A DNA stretch of 64,000 nucleotides from positions 8,927,001 to 8,991,000 of the forward strand of contig NC_079875.1 of NCBI RefSeq assembly GCF_029227915.1. The letters are read 5' to 3'. The translations under genes and the position numbers were made by a program. The DNA comes from Hydractinia symbiolongicarpus. Its lineage: Eukaryota; Cnidaria; Hydrozoa; Anthoathecata; Hydractiniidae. A model generated the notes under the pieces. The model saw only the letters and a program-made list of their open reading frames with translations. It was not told where the DNA came from and made no database searches. This document shows positions 21,576 through 33,084 of the stretch, one piece after another (the stretch's first letter is position 1; the number at the start of each line of letters is the position of its first letter).

Positions 21576-21759
21576 ACAGACAACTATCTGTGTTCCAGAA
21601 CTTCTGACTTTGTTAGTAGCTTCACACGTGCCAACACTGAGTCTTACTCAAGGTAACTAAGTGAATTTTGTTATTTAAAATAGTGGGTTATACCAATCCA
21701 CTTACTTTGCCAGCTATGGTCAATAAGAAGAAGATCTTGCAAGAAATTATTACTTAAAA

Positions 21760-22170
21760 GTTATGAAAAAAGAACATTTAAACTTGACATTAAAAACATC
21801 GGGCCTTTATATTGATGCAGAGCATCCACATTTAGATGCCTCACATGATGGGTTGGTGAAGAGTTAATTGAGATAAAGTGCCCATGCAAATACTGTTTTG
21901 GATTTGTTGACTGGCAAAGTGATGCACAATTTCGAATCGATGAGAATGATAAAATTAAAAAAAAACCCGCAAGTATTTCACTCAAGTACATGGACAGAAG
22001 CTATATTGCGATGTTTTAGTATGTTGGGCAGTTGGAAGTAATTTCTTAGTGGGCATTAGTAGGGATCTAAATTTCATTCGAATAAAAACAAAATTGGATC
22101 AGTACTATTATGCCACTGCCCCAAAGAAAACAGTAATCAAGGAAAATGAGATTGGTTTAGATATGAACAA
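21760..22170 (+). pseudogene. YqaJ-type exonuclease fragment, frameshifted
   Basis: Reads GLYIDAEHPHLDASHDGLV then, after a frameshift, LIEIKCPCKYCFGFVDW, then KNPQVFHSSTWTEA and later RDLNFIRIKTKLDQYYY. HPxLxASxDGLV..LIEIKCP is the catalytic D..ExK signature of the YqaJ/lambda-exonuclease family. Such genes occur as second ORFs in some DNA transposons (ISL2EU), and a DDE_Tnp_4 transposase relic lies at 30515-31010, but a link between them is only inferred. It is not functional. Confidence 0.65.
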
Positions 22171-22589
22171 AAAACTAAAGCCTATGCCGTCGACCATGAT
22201 TTGAGAGATTTGAAAGTTAACGTTTAATATTTAATATCATGTTCTCACGTATATGCAATGACTTCATTTGACGTCAGTCATTAGTGTCAAAACTGGCCAA
22301 CAAGAATTTGTTTTGGTGTCTGCATTTCGATATAAGTTCATTTCTCTGGTTCAAAAGGTTGTTTCCTTTAAACATTAAAATTGCGTACTTTTCGTGAAGG
22401 GAGAGGTTACATTTTTTGAAATTGGGCTTTTACGGGGAACATTTTTTGATTATTTCTTCTCCATACTTCTTTCGATAAAGCTCTATCATTCATGTATCGT
22501 TCCGTGTTGAATGACTTCTTTGGGTTAGCGTAACGTTTCTTAAATACCACTTCGCTATTGCCAGTCTACCGCCAACCTAGAGTTTGCTC

Positions 22590-23255
22590 ACTCTACACTC
22601 TCTTATAGAGTAATCATAAGAAGCTCAGTAAGTGGGTTTGACTATGTCTTTTCTTTGGGTGCGACGACCCAACTTTTTACCCCAGTCCAGTAGGGATGCT
22701 AATTTTCCTCACTTGGTCTACAGGGTTAACGATCCTGCTGTACCCATAGTTTTTCTTGTAAGAACCTCTGTGGGGTGTGTGAAATTTCTCTTTTATATCT
22801 TCGTTGCTTTACGCCCACGCATATTACCCCAGTAACTTCAGGCTGGTTCTGACCCTAAGCTGGTCCTAAACATCAATCACCTGTGTAAGGCTGAGTGTTG
22901 GATCCCGTAACACATGTAAAGCTACAGCTAGGTTCACAAGTCCTGGGGCGCATAGGTGGTTGCTTGCTTCCTTTTTATAGTTTCTATGTATTTGTATAAA
23001 TTTATGTTTAATGTTAATATATGTTTCTTTGTCGAGATGTCGTTCTTTTACGGTGTCTCTTTAGTATTATTGTGTGCACATTATTTGTATTGTCCAGAGT
23101 GTTGCTCTTTCAATTACCTTGAGTGTACAGACAAACCCTGCAAAAGGAAAATCTTGCTTTGCACAGAGATAGCGTTTAACTTCTACTACTTTAAATAATA
23201 TAGTCATTAGACTAGTCGAATCACTACAGCTTGTTGTTTTGTTGTCTCTTAACCA
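22590..23255 (+). mobile_element. USP-LINE 3' UTR fragment (subfamily C)
   Basis: Collinear with 17170-17790 and 52950-53575. The first hairpin module has inner stem GGGT (22657-22660) and ACCC (22667-22670) and closing ACCCC at 22679-22683. Ends near CACTACAGCTTGTTGTTTTG. Confidence 0.75.
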
Positions 23256-23637
23256 TAGTTTGTCTCATACTGCGGATTTTCTTCAGATTTCAGATAAACA
23301 ATGCATGATGTTAGGCATTGGTTGTTTAGGGGACGTTGTTCTTTTTTGATGCAGTGGCAGTTTTATTCTTATTGGGAAGGTTTGGTGTTAATAATGTTTT
23401 TATATGCGTATTTATGTGTTGTTTCATGTTGGGCACGCAACCGTGACGTTGTTTCGGTTAAATATTTTAAGATACTTGTGTGTTTCGAGTAAATTTTTTG
23501 TCGATTAGCGATAAAATAGCTTTGTTTAATGTAGGTAAGTTTTTTGCAATAACCTAAGTGTGTGAGCGCTTGTTCGTAGTAAGGTGTAGATTGGAAAGTA
23601 TTTTTTTTTTTTTTTGGTTTTTTTTTTTTTTGGTTTT

Positions 23638-23680
23638 CCCCCGAAGGGGCAGGTGGAAGCGATGTTGCTCCGCACCTGTT
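23638..23680 (-). other. 3'-terminal stem-loops of the Tx1/L1-like LINE
   Basis: On minus, CAGGTG ... CACCTG (23678-23673 with 23655-23650) encloses GGAGC/GCTTC, giving a stem of about 11 pairs, followed by CCCC-TTC-GGGG. It sits directly before the poly(A) tract, where LINEs commonly carry the hairpin recognised by their RT. Confidence 0.55.
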
Positions 23681-23733
23681 GTATTTAGTTATATGAGTAC
23701 AGTTTCGTTAGTTAAAAATTATAAATACATGTA

Positions 23734-26700
23734 TTAGGTTACGTTTAGTATAATACGACCATTGATATATTGGAAAAAAGTTTCTTCTCGAAAGTTGGTT
23801 TTAAAACTGTCAAGGCTTCCTTGCTTCATTGCAATTATGCGCTGGGATAGGACGGCTGAAGAAAGGCACTTGTGAAAGTAAGCCTTGGTATCGACCGTCG
23901 CGTTATCGTATAGCGATTTGTTCCTGCCAAACCATATGGCTTGGTATGCGCAGGTCCGCAGTGTTTCCAATGGGTTGCGGACTTTGTCGCTTTGGTCGTG
24001 GAATCCTGTAATCACGTATTGTTGGGTTTTAGTAGGGTCTAATTTGGTGAAGAAGCGGGATAAAAAGAAGAAGTGAAACCATAGGTTTCTAGAGATTTGG
24101 CATGCTAGAAAAATGTGGAACGCAGTCTCTTCACTTTTGTTGCACCTGGTGCACATCGGACTATCCTGTGGGACATTCCGAGATTGTCATTGGTGCAACA
24201 TTTTTCGTGTGGTGACGCGTCGATGCAGAAACTTGTAGATAACATCTGAGGTTGGTTTGTGTATGTAATGGTTGTACATGAAGGTGAAGATTTTCTGCCA
24301 CGGTTGGTTTCCAATCTCTCTTTCCCACAGTCTGTGGCAGGGTTGTCCGGCGTTGAGCCGGTCTGAGATAAATTTTTCAGGAGAAGGTTTTTGTAGGAGG
24401 AGATAAAAGCATTTTGCGGATAGTGCTGTTATTTTTGACGTCGGATTCTTTTGTGTCGGTGTGAAAATTGTAAGTGTGTCCGCCGCCGACGTTGTGGCTT
24501 GTGTGCATATGGCATTGTGCCATTGCCGCGGCAGGCACTCTTTCAATTTTAAAAGACGTTCTTGTGTACAAAGTACGTTTGTTAATTCACTGACTTGCTC
24601 ATGAGAGAGGAAGCCAGGCGTAACTGTGTACGTAATGTCTTCGATGTTTGTGATGTTTTTGGTAACCCATTTAGGTGGGGTTACCATTTTCTGTGACCCT
24701 GTGTTGTTATCGACAGTTGTTATGAAAGGGTTCCAGAAGAAAGGTTCCTTCTGGATCTCTTCAACTGTGGTTGGTTGTGGTCTTTTGTTGTCGGTTAGCT
24801 CTATCCAGTCAGATATTAGGGCGCGATGGAAAGGTGGTAGGTTTATGGTGTTGTACGGTGACAAGAAAGTCTTGAATACATGCTTGCCAAGCGGATAGTC
24901 TCGGTATTTGTTGAGAACATATAGCATGAACGTTTTCCAAGAGCCCTTGACACGGTTGTTGTACAAGTCTCTGATCCAGGTTAATCTTGTGGCGCGGAAT
25001 TTGCGTTGAATATCGATGACGTTGAGGCCGCCGTGTTTTACTGGTAATGCGATGATGTTTTTATCAATGCGGGTCTTCTTCTGGTTCCAAAAGAATTCCC
25101 AAATGGCGTCTCGAATTTCTCGTAGTGTTCGTTTCGGACACGTGTATATGAAGGATGGGTAGCACAGTTTGGCCACGGCGAGTTGGTTAATGACAATTTT
25201 TCTTTCTTTTAATGAGAGATTCCGGTATTGCCATAACCGTAGAGTCTTTTTAAATGACTCGACCCTCCGCGGCCAAACTGTTTCGCAGTGGTTGGCGTTA
25301 CCAAAGTCCAACCCTAGTATGCGAAAGCTGTGGTTTGTCCATTTATATATCCCCGGTGAGTCAGTTCTGCTCCGGTTTCTCCCTAGCCACAGGTCCTCGC
25401 ATTTTTCAGGGTGAACCTTGGCACCAGAAGCTTGTTGATAGTTTTGGAGTATTTGTTGAAGTGGATGAAGAGACGAGGTACTGGTGAGAAAAAGTGTGGT
25501 GTCGTCTGCGTACTGTGAGACTTTGCATTGTTCATTCTGGTAGGTTATCGGCTTGATGTTTTGGTCATTTCGGATGGCCGCTGCCAGCACCTCCGCTACA
25601 ATTACGTAGAGAAGCGCGGAGAGCGGGCATCCTTGTCTGACGCCTCTAGTGGTTTTAAAGTTTCGAGACAGTTTGCCGTTGGCTTTGATGCAAGCAGTAG
25701 TGAAAGCGTTGTTGTTTTTACGAGTTTAATGAGATCGGGCCCGAAACCGAATTGCTTTAGTACTCGTTCTAGGAACGGTCGGTCTACCCTGTCAAACGCT
25801 TTCACTTGGTCGATGGTTAGGATGTACGCATCCAAGTCACGGTCGTTCGCGTACGTTATAACGTCGCGGATGAGAGACATGTTGTGGTAGATGTTTCGCC
25901 CTGGTACATCATATGTTTGATCGTGGTTGATGATAAGCGGGAGGACTTTCAAGAGGCGAGCCGCTATGGCTCTTGTGAATATCTTATAGTCAGCGTTTAA
26001 GAGGCTGACCGGGCGCCAATTGGAGAGTTGTTTTAGGTCTCCTTTTTTTGGGAGACAAGATATCACAGCTTCGCGTTGGGAAACGGTAAGGTTTCCCGTG
26101 CGAAAAGCCTCCTGGAAGACCTCCGTAAGGTCGTCCGCGATGTCATTCCAGAATTTTTTGTAGAATTCTGCCGGAAGGCCGTCTGATCCGGGGGACTTGC
26201 CATTGTTTAATTTTTGTAGTGCGCGGTAGAGTTCGTCGCGAGTTATGTTTCCTTCACAGAAGGTCTTCTGCACTGGTGTTAGTTTAGGCTTCAGTCCTGC
26301 TAAAAAGATGTCTTGTATTTTCAGGTCTGTGTCTTCCGCAGTGTAGTGTTGTTCGTAGAACAGCGACATCTCTTGCAAGATGTCGTCTGTATTGTCCGCA
26401 AAGGTTCCGTCGTCTCTCCGCAGAGTGTTGATGGTGGTGTTGTTTCTGCGGATTTGTTCTAGCCTTAGAAAGTATTTGGTACATCGCTCACCTTCTTCAA
26501 CCCACTGCGCCTTTGCCTTTACAACGTGGATTCCAGCGCGCTCCTCCTCTATTTTTCGTACCTCACTTGTGAGATACTCGATTAGATGAGGATCGGCCGG
26601 TTTCCTCGCTGCATTGGCGAGGCGCTTTTGTAGGGAATGAAGGCGGCGGTTCTCGCGTTTCCGTCTGTTCTTGGCGAATTTAATCGAGAGGCGTTTGATG

Positions 26701-27740
26701 CCCGCTTTACACTCATCCCACCACTGAAGGCGGTCTGAGTATAATTCTTTTTTCGATTTCCATTCGTCAATGTGGGTCACGATAGTGTCGACATATTGTT
26801 GGTTTTGTAGGAGTGTTTGGTTTAGCATCCACATACCTGGTCCGTGATCTACGCCAGAGGCGCAGATTCGGACATGGACAGAGGCGTGATCAGAGTGGCA
26901 AAAAGGTCGAATATTGGTTTGTGTAACTCTCTGACGTATGCCGCGGCTCGTATAGACTCTGTCTATTCTTGTACGATAGCCCGCGGTGCTGGTAAAGGTG
27001 TATCCGCGCTCTGTCGGGTGCTGTACTCTCCAAATGTCTTCGACGTCGTGAAGACGTTTCAGACTTTGGAGAGTGTGGATAGAAACCTCCTGTTTGTTGT
27101 TGTTACTTTCTCTGTCAATAGTCGGCTCTTCTGTCATGTTGAAGTCGCCGAGCACTACAATGTTGTGTTGATCGCGTTTATGCTGTTGTATTTTTTGGGA
27201 GAGTTCTGTGAAGAAACTCTTTCTCGCTTGAGCAGCGCTTTGTGTGGTGGAGGATGGCGGGGCATAAATGCCGACGCAAAGAAAAATTGTAGATTGGCAG
27301 ACCACTTGGACGATAATATACCGTCCATGTGGATCCGCCTCTAATAGATCCGGTTGGCAATTCCCTTTTGACAAAACAGCCAGTCCGGCGTTCGTTCCGT
27401 GTTGGTTGTGCGCACGTGTGACCGTTCCTGCCCAGTTGGCAGTAAGCTTCTGTTCTAGGTGTTTGTCCAGATGTGTGTCGACGGGGGGAAAAAAATCGTC
27501 TTTTGCCTGTTGAAAAATATGGCATATTGTTTGGAGTTTTTTCCGAGACTTGGGGTCTCGAAGTCTGTTCACGTTTACGGTACATATTCCCAAATCGTTC
27601 TTCATTATAAATCGGTAAAGATTGTGGGGAATATGTACAAGCGTGAACGGGCTGGTAGCGCGGGAAAGTAGGAGAGTCCTTTTGCATCTGAGCGCCTGTA
27701 AAAGCGCGCGAAGATAGGAGTTGTCCTTTTGCGTCCGCAT
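23734..27740 (-). pseudogene. LINE ORF2: AP endonuclease, reverse transcriptase, CCHC; two lesions
   Basis: Makes the nick and reverse-transcribes the element RNA at the target. The natural start is probably the Met of MKNDLGICTVNVNRLRDPKS about 45 codons into the frame. The endonuclease shows VLGDFNMTEE and CHSDHASV. The RT shows NNGKSPGSDGLPAEFYK, NWRPVSLLNADYKIF, ILTIDQVKAFDRV (first catalytic Asp), then QGCPLSALLYV and SQYADDTTLFL. The C-terminus has a CTRC..H....C knuckle. A frameshift near 25720 separates the two RT halves and an in-frame TGA at about 24187 precedes the knuckle. The DQ.KAFDRV wording and ORF1 type point to the Tx1/L1 group. With only two lesions it is a young copy. Confidence 0.88.
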
Positions 27741-28820
27741 ATCTGGAAAGTGTGTTTTCTATACACTTCATAACGATAGCCTCTCAATAGAGAGACGATA
27801 TAAAAAAGTAATATAGCGCAGTTTGCATTGAAGGAAACCTTAGGAATGCCTTTAGATAGCAAAAAAAGTTTGTGCCTTTGTTTGTTTGTTTGTGTTTGTG
27901 CCTGTAAGAGGCTGAAAATCTGACGTTTGGTTGTAAAAAAGTAGCAAAAATGTGCATGAGTGACCTATAAATATCGTTTGGCTATTGCTCAGGAAATAAA
28001 ACCTGGCAGTTAAGCAGAACCTCGTTGGTACTAGCCACACACTAAAGGACGGCTCTTTACGCCAAAAATTAAGGGCACAATTAAGCGTGGAAGTTGGTGA
28101 AGAAACACAGATTTGAGAGGTGCGGAGAATGTTACTAATTCTTCCGCAAGAAAGGCGAGTATTGTTAGAGAGTTTAGGTGGTCGTTCAGGGCTATCTTCC
28201 GGTGTGTGCAGTACGAGTAAAATAATAATTATTATAAATAACATTAAGAAGTTCATAAATTGGTGTTGTACTAGCGCGCGAAAACAAGAGTTGTCCTTTT
28301 GCGTCCGCAGAAAGTATAGAGTTGGTATAACTGAAAGCGTGTTTTCTACACGCTGTAAAAGGTAGACTTTTAGATAAAGGAGCGACATAATAAAGCAACA
28401 TGGTGCAGTTTGCATCGCAGCTAGTCGTAATAATGTAGCTAGATGTTAAAATAAATGTTGCAAGACAAATTATTGCTGGGGGAGGCCCAAAACCTGAGAT
28501 TTTTTTGCAAAAACACAGCAAAAATGTGAGAAAAAGGCGCATAATTAGCGATTGACTTGCGTTCAAAAAATAAAAACTTGCAGTGGTGCAGAACCTTATT
28601 GGTACTAGCCACACACCAAAAGACACCCCTTCATGCCTATTAGTAAGATCACAAGTGATCGTCAAAGTTTGTGAGAAAACACAGATTAAGAAAGTGCGGA
28701 AAGTAGGTTTGTTACTACTGCGTCCGCAGGAAAGACGAGTGCTGTTTAAAAATTTGAGTGGGCGTTCAGGGCTACCTTCCGGTGTGTGCAGTACGAGTAA
28801 AATAAATATTAAAGTAAACA
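27690..28820 (-). repeat. Inter-ORF spacer made of two tandem ~570-bp repeats
   Basis: Landmarks recur at a spacing of 570-580 bp: TTGTCCTTTTGCGTCCGCA at about 27720 and 28290; TTCCGGTGTGTGCAGTACGAGTAAAAT at about 28197 and 28777. Both units lie between the stop of ORF1 (28832) and the start of ORF2. A smaller duplication of about 38 bp (GTCCTTTTGC..) lies at 27660-27740. No protein-like frame is convincing in either unit. Confidence 0.75.
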
Positions 28821-28831
28821 TTTAAAGGCTC

Positions 28832-29872
28832 TTACAACACTGCGTTGCGTTTCTTCCTTCGCTTCGTTCTCGTTGGTATTTTTTCGGCTTGTTTTGCGGG
28901 TGTTTTGGGAGGTGTTGTCGCTTCCTCAATATCGTGGTCTTCCTTCTCAGAGGGTGGTGTGGCATTTGTTGTTTTTTCTTTTTCGGAGGGTGGTGGAGAG
29001 GCCTCAGTAGGTGTTTCATTATGAGGAGCCTCAAGTTGCACGTTTGTTCCCTCCACAGCCTCGAGTGGCACGTTTGTTTCCTCCACAGCGGTGTTTGCCG
29101 GCTCGGTGTTGATCGGTGGGTCGCTTGGTGGGTTTTGTGTGTCCTCGGCGGGCTGAGGTGAAGGCTGCTGTTGTGGTGACTTCACTGGAGATGCCTTTGG
29201 TGTGGTGCACGAGCCCAGGTGTGTCCTGTCGTTGCATTTATTGCATCTGATCGGTCGTCCGTTATACAACAGAGCACACCACTGTCCGGCAAGTTTTACG
29301 AAGTTAGGTATGGTTTCGTTTGCGTGAGTTTTTATGAATGAGACCACGCCGTCTATCCTTATGCCGTTCTTGTCAACTTTGTAGGAAGTGTTTTGGGATT
29401 CACCGTAGAAACCCAGCACCTCCTCGATCCGTGCACGGCCCACCCAAATCGGAGCGTTTGGGATGTAGACTCTGGTAAATTCACTCATCCTTCCCCTGAT
29501 GGTGGATTGACCGATTTGGCAGCCGTGTTTCACTAGAGTAACTTTGAACTCTGGCTTCTGAAACACAACATCAAATCTGCCTTTGAATCGTGTGTCGGGA
29601 ACCACTGCGTAAAATACGTCTTTGAGGATGAGCTTTGGGTGGTATTTGATGACCGTATTGAAAGTACCATCCATGATCATCTGTGGAGTGGTGCCAGGAT
29701 GGATTCGATAGATTCGGAAGTGAGTTGTCCTGAAAAGTTCAGGGGCGTCTCCCTCGTTCACGGTACTTGCGAGCTCCGGAGGTGTGTGTGCGATGCGTTG
29801 TAATGGATATGTACAGCTTTCATCAGATGATGAGTCGTTAACGTCCATTGTGTAGATTTGTAGAATTACCAA
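28832..29872 (-). CDS. LINE ORF1 protein, 346 codons, intact
   Basis: RNA-binding partner of ORF2 in Tx1/L1-type elements. Start at ATG 29872 (MVILQIYTMDVND; an alternative start is MDVNDSSSDES eight residues in). The first 190 residues are a globular part with the run WVGRARIEEVLGFYGE. Around residue 210 is a zinc-knuckle-like CNKCNDRTHLGSC. The C-terminal 130 residues are Pro/Thr/Glu-rich with an imperfect repeat (EETNVPLEAVEGTNVQLEA) and end in a basic patch KRRKKRN. No stops interrupt it. It is followed by the tandem spacer and ORF2. Confidence 0.8.
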   Translation of the reverse strand: MVILQIYTMDVNDSSSDESCTYPLQRIAHTPPELASTVNEGDAPELFRTTHFRIYRIHPGTTPQMIMDGTFNTVIKYHPKLILKDVFYAVVPDTRFKGRFDVVFQKPEFKVTLVKHGCQIGQSTIRGRMSEFTRVYIPNAPIWVGRARIEEVLGFYGESQNTSYKVDKNGIRIDGVVSFIKTHANETIPNFVKLAGQWCALLYNGRPIRCNKCNDRTHLGSCTTPKASPVKSPQQQPSPQPAEDTQNPPSDPPINTEPANTAVEETNVPLEAVEGTNVQLEAPHNETPTEASPPPSEKEKTTNATPPSEKEDHDIEEATTPPKTPAKQAEKIPTRTKRRKKRNAVL

Positions 29873-30514
29873 CTTTTCTTTTCTTCTATCTTTTATACTT
29901 ACGACGTTGATCAGTCTTTACCTCATTGATCAGTCTTTTTTTCATTCGAAGGCTTCAGTGAAAGTCGTTCTTTTAATTATATCGGAAATTGTTTAATATT
30001 TGAATGAGGATGGTTAAATTCTACTTGTGTGTAACTGGTTTCATCATTAGGTATACGGTGAGGTTTGTGTGTTCTGTTGTTCACATTTTCATGTTACTCT
30101 GAATTGTTATTGATAATCCACAGTCTTTAAATGTTTCTTTGGTGTCTTTCCTATTTTTTTCTACTTGTGGTCCACTTTTCTGCTTAAACACGGCTAACCT
30201 ATCGTCTGTGTACCAATCAATATCGCTTTTTTGTATTTCCTCGTTACAAGATCCAATATGTACGTTTCTACAAGTTCATAAGTTTTAGCGCAATCATATG
30301 CGCCTCTTTTAACGTCAAATAAACAATTGTTTGATTTTATCCATGTGTCATTACCGTTAAACAGTAAACATTTTTTGAATGTTTTGTTTATTTCTTTATC
30401 CTTTTTAGAGATTTTGAGAATTGTCTTGGCGAATGTTAATGCTTTTATTAATAGAAAGTTTAAAATCCTTGACGTCAAACATTAAGAATTTGTTTGTTTT
30501 TATTTTCAATTTTG

Positions 30515-31010
30515 TTAAACCATTCAATAATATTTTTTGTACTTTTCTATTGCTTTACCTGTAGAGCTTTCACCAATTTTTTGGTAATAGTTTTAAAGAT
30601 TTCTTTGCTCATACGTCCAAGATCTGCTAGAACACAGTTTTCGCGTGCTACAAAAATTAGAAAACCTGATTCAATTGAAATTACTTTTTCTGAAGCTTTT
30701 CCACCCCAACCTGACGGAGTAATTCCAAATAAATACTTTATTGTGATATGTCATTATATTAAAAATCAGTTTGTGCTCTGGCATTTAGGTTTAGCGACGA
30801 TTCAATAAAAATTTCAGTACAGTCATTTATGCATACACAATTTTTAAAACTTTTAAGCAGATTTGCTCTCAGAGCTTCTCTTTTTGACCAAACAATAATT
30901 TTTTTAAAATATCTGAAATTTCTGGGACCATGATCTATAAATTGTGGACACTCGACCTTTAGTTATAATAAAATAAATTGCCAGTTCTTTGTTCATAGTA
31001 CTAAGTTTTA
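30515..31010 (-). pseudogene. DDE_Tnp_4-type transposase core fragment
   Basis: On minus from about 31000: RVSTIYRSWSQKF, then SKREALRANLLKSFKNCVCI and NDCTEIFIESSLNLNARAQT (first catalytic Asp in the [IN]DCTE motif), then LFGITPSGWGGKASEKVIS and VLADLGR (second Asp). These are consecutive blocks of the DDE_Tnp_4 family known from cnidarians and fish. A short deletion follows GITPSG, and frameshifts and stops are frequent. The C-terminal part (RIHVER block) is absent here; a piece of this type is at 1000-1110. Confidence 0.65.
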
Positions 31011-31611
31011 ATTTCTTAAAAACTAGTTAGAGGTGATTTTCGACCGAGAAAGTAATTAAAATTTTTCTGGATGGCCGATTTACAATTTCTAACAACCATT
31101 TATATACCACAGGTTTTCGAATACCAGTCAAGAAATTTAACCTATTTTCTTTGATATTATGATCCAATAGTTTACGCTTCACAGTTTACAATTATGCTTG
31201 TGTTTGTTGCAACTGAACTTTCAGTTTATGTTGTCATAATCTACTTTCCCAAACTTGTGATTTTAGGATCTTTTCTCGTGCAGATAGTAGGTTGTCTGTT
31301 TGTGTTGCTAGAAATAACCATTACAAGGAAGAAATTAGCTAGCTATACTTACCAAGCATCTACTAAAGTAAAATTGAAACCATATATTTCCACCATTATA
31401 TCCTTCAGCACTTTTCTCTGTCATCACTGGTTCAACTTGCTGCCTTTTTTGTAGCCTTTCATATGGACCTAATGACTCTTTATTTCTTTTCTCTGGGGAT
31501 TTGAAAAGAAAAACGTTTTGTCACATAATCAATGTGATTTGTGTCATTCAATTTTTTTCCCAAAATAAAAGTGAAATGAGTTTGTTTTGACTGCCAGCAT
31601 TTTGCTCAATT

Positions 31612-31800
31612 AGTTCGCAAAATCAAAGCACACAGAAGACATCTATGCTGCAAAAGCCAAGTTATGTATGGATAGATTACGAGATCAAACAACGTGTACT
31701 TTACCTTTAGGCGAAATCAATAGTAACACCACAAATTTAAAAACATCTGAAATTACTGTGGAACAAGAAATGCCTGTTCAAACAAGGCTGTTGAAAAACA
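31612..31800 (+). other. Possible isolated exon of unknown identity
   Basis: Open frame from an acceptor-like TAG (31611) to a perfect donor, AACA|GTAAGT at about 31800. It encodes KSKHTEDIYAAKAKLCMDRL and continues polar to TRLLKN. I do not recognise it and see no partner exons, so it may be chance. Confidence 0.25.
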
Positions 31801-31989
31801 GTAAGTAACACTTTTTTAGAAACGCAAAAAACACACGTCTGTTTGCAAAGAAAATTTTAAATGACTGCCTTCAAAACCAAGATACAAGAATATGTGCTGC
31901 TACTAATTAGCATAACAATATCAAATAAAATTTACAAAACAAAGAATATAAATTTGAATGGTGAATCGAAAAAAACATAAAGGTAATTA

Positions 31990-33084
31990 AGCGTGACTTT
32001 TTAACTTCTCGCCTCTTGAACCATAGGTTTCAACTATATACATCTCTCAGTTTCGTAAAGTCTGTCCTTCAAGGGCCGCTCTCTTTGGTGTTCGCGTACG
32101 ATTCACACTTGGTCCCAGGTCATGCTCATCAATGGAACTTTCTTCGCTTTCGACAATTTCAAATGGCACAAGTGTCTGGATTGGCCAGTGGCATGATGTT
32201 ATCTTACTAGTCTTTGATGTAGTGGTCAACTTTCCACCTGTAACAACATTGTCCGTGCCTATAATTAATTCCTCCACTTTTCCAAATTTCCATTTATACC
32301 GGGTGCGGTCTCATCTTTTATAAGTACAATATCGTTTAACTTTAATATCTCATTAGATTGTGACTTTTCTCGGCGATACAGGTGCGCTTGCCGTAATTCG
32401 CTGAGGTAAGCAGATACAAATATCTTCCAGTATTTATCTTGAAGATTCTTTAAATAAATCAAGCGCTTCAAAGTATGCACGGGGTCACTCGTATCAACAA
32501 CATCCACACTATTATGAATCACGTTATGTCCAAACAATAAATGGAACGGAGTTAAAACTTTTTGTAAATAATCATTTGAAATGAAGTTAATGGAGGACTA
32601 TTAATGACAGCTTCCACACTACACAGCATAGTCTCCGTTTTTTTATACGTGAGAAGACTTTTACCAAGCGATTTCCTCAATGACAACTTAACAGATCGTA
32701 CCAAGCGTTCGTAGAACCCGCCCCACCAGGGTGAGACAGAAAGAATAAAACGCTGTTTGATTTTATTCTAAACAAGAAATTGTTTAAAATTTCGGGCTTT
32801 GACCGTTTTGGCGTTGTCATGATTTATCAACGACGGTTTTTCTTTTCTAGCGTTGTACGGCACGTAAAAAAAAGATTTTCTAATGTCTGGGGTCAGCTTC
32901 AAGTGAATCGCACGACTGGTAGCGCATGTAAACAATAACACGTACACTTTTAGAGTTAGGTCCTTGTCTTTAATAAAGATCCAGCATAGTCTAAACCAAC
33001 AATTACCAAACTTCGCCTATGTACTCTACAAACAGGCAAGTCCGTTGTCGGCGGGGAAGTCAACGCTTTTTCTTGGTAACGCAT
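31990..33084 (-). pseudogene. BEL integrase core and C-terminal domain, frameshifted
   Basis: On minus: RYQEKALTSPPTTDLPVCRV, VGLDYAGSL (first Asp), VYVLLFTCATSRAIHL, LINHDNAKTVKA (second Asp), SVSPWWGGFYERLVRSVK (Glu), SVEAVINS, then FGHNV, TLKRLIYLKNLQDKYW, RREKSQSNEILKLNDIV and a VEELIIGTDN run ending near 32047. The DDE residues are all present, but at least three frameshifts and stops split the frame. Confidence 0.82.

Larger units (their letters stand above)
23605..29990 (-). mobile_element. Nearly complete Tx1/L1-like LINE
   Basis: Reading on minus: 5' UTR near 29990-29873, ORF1 (29872-28832), a spacer of two tandem repeats (28820-27690), ORF2 (endonuclease, RT, CCHC; 27740-23734), a short 3' UTR with a terminal hairpin, and an A-rich tail seen as the T/G tracts at 23600-23637 on +. 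The left (3') edge is clear; the 5' edge is approximate. Confidence 0.85.

Noticed and set aside
25528-25890. Plus-strand frames across 24-28 kb
   Set aside because: They are antisense shadows of the Tx1/L1-like ORF2, which shows clear endonuclease and RT motifs on minus.
28192-28821. Minus-strand frames of 187 and 209 codons in the inter-ORF spacer
   Set aside because: They are two readings of the tandem ~570-bp repeats, differ in frame and content, and match no family.
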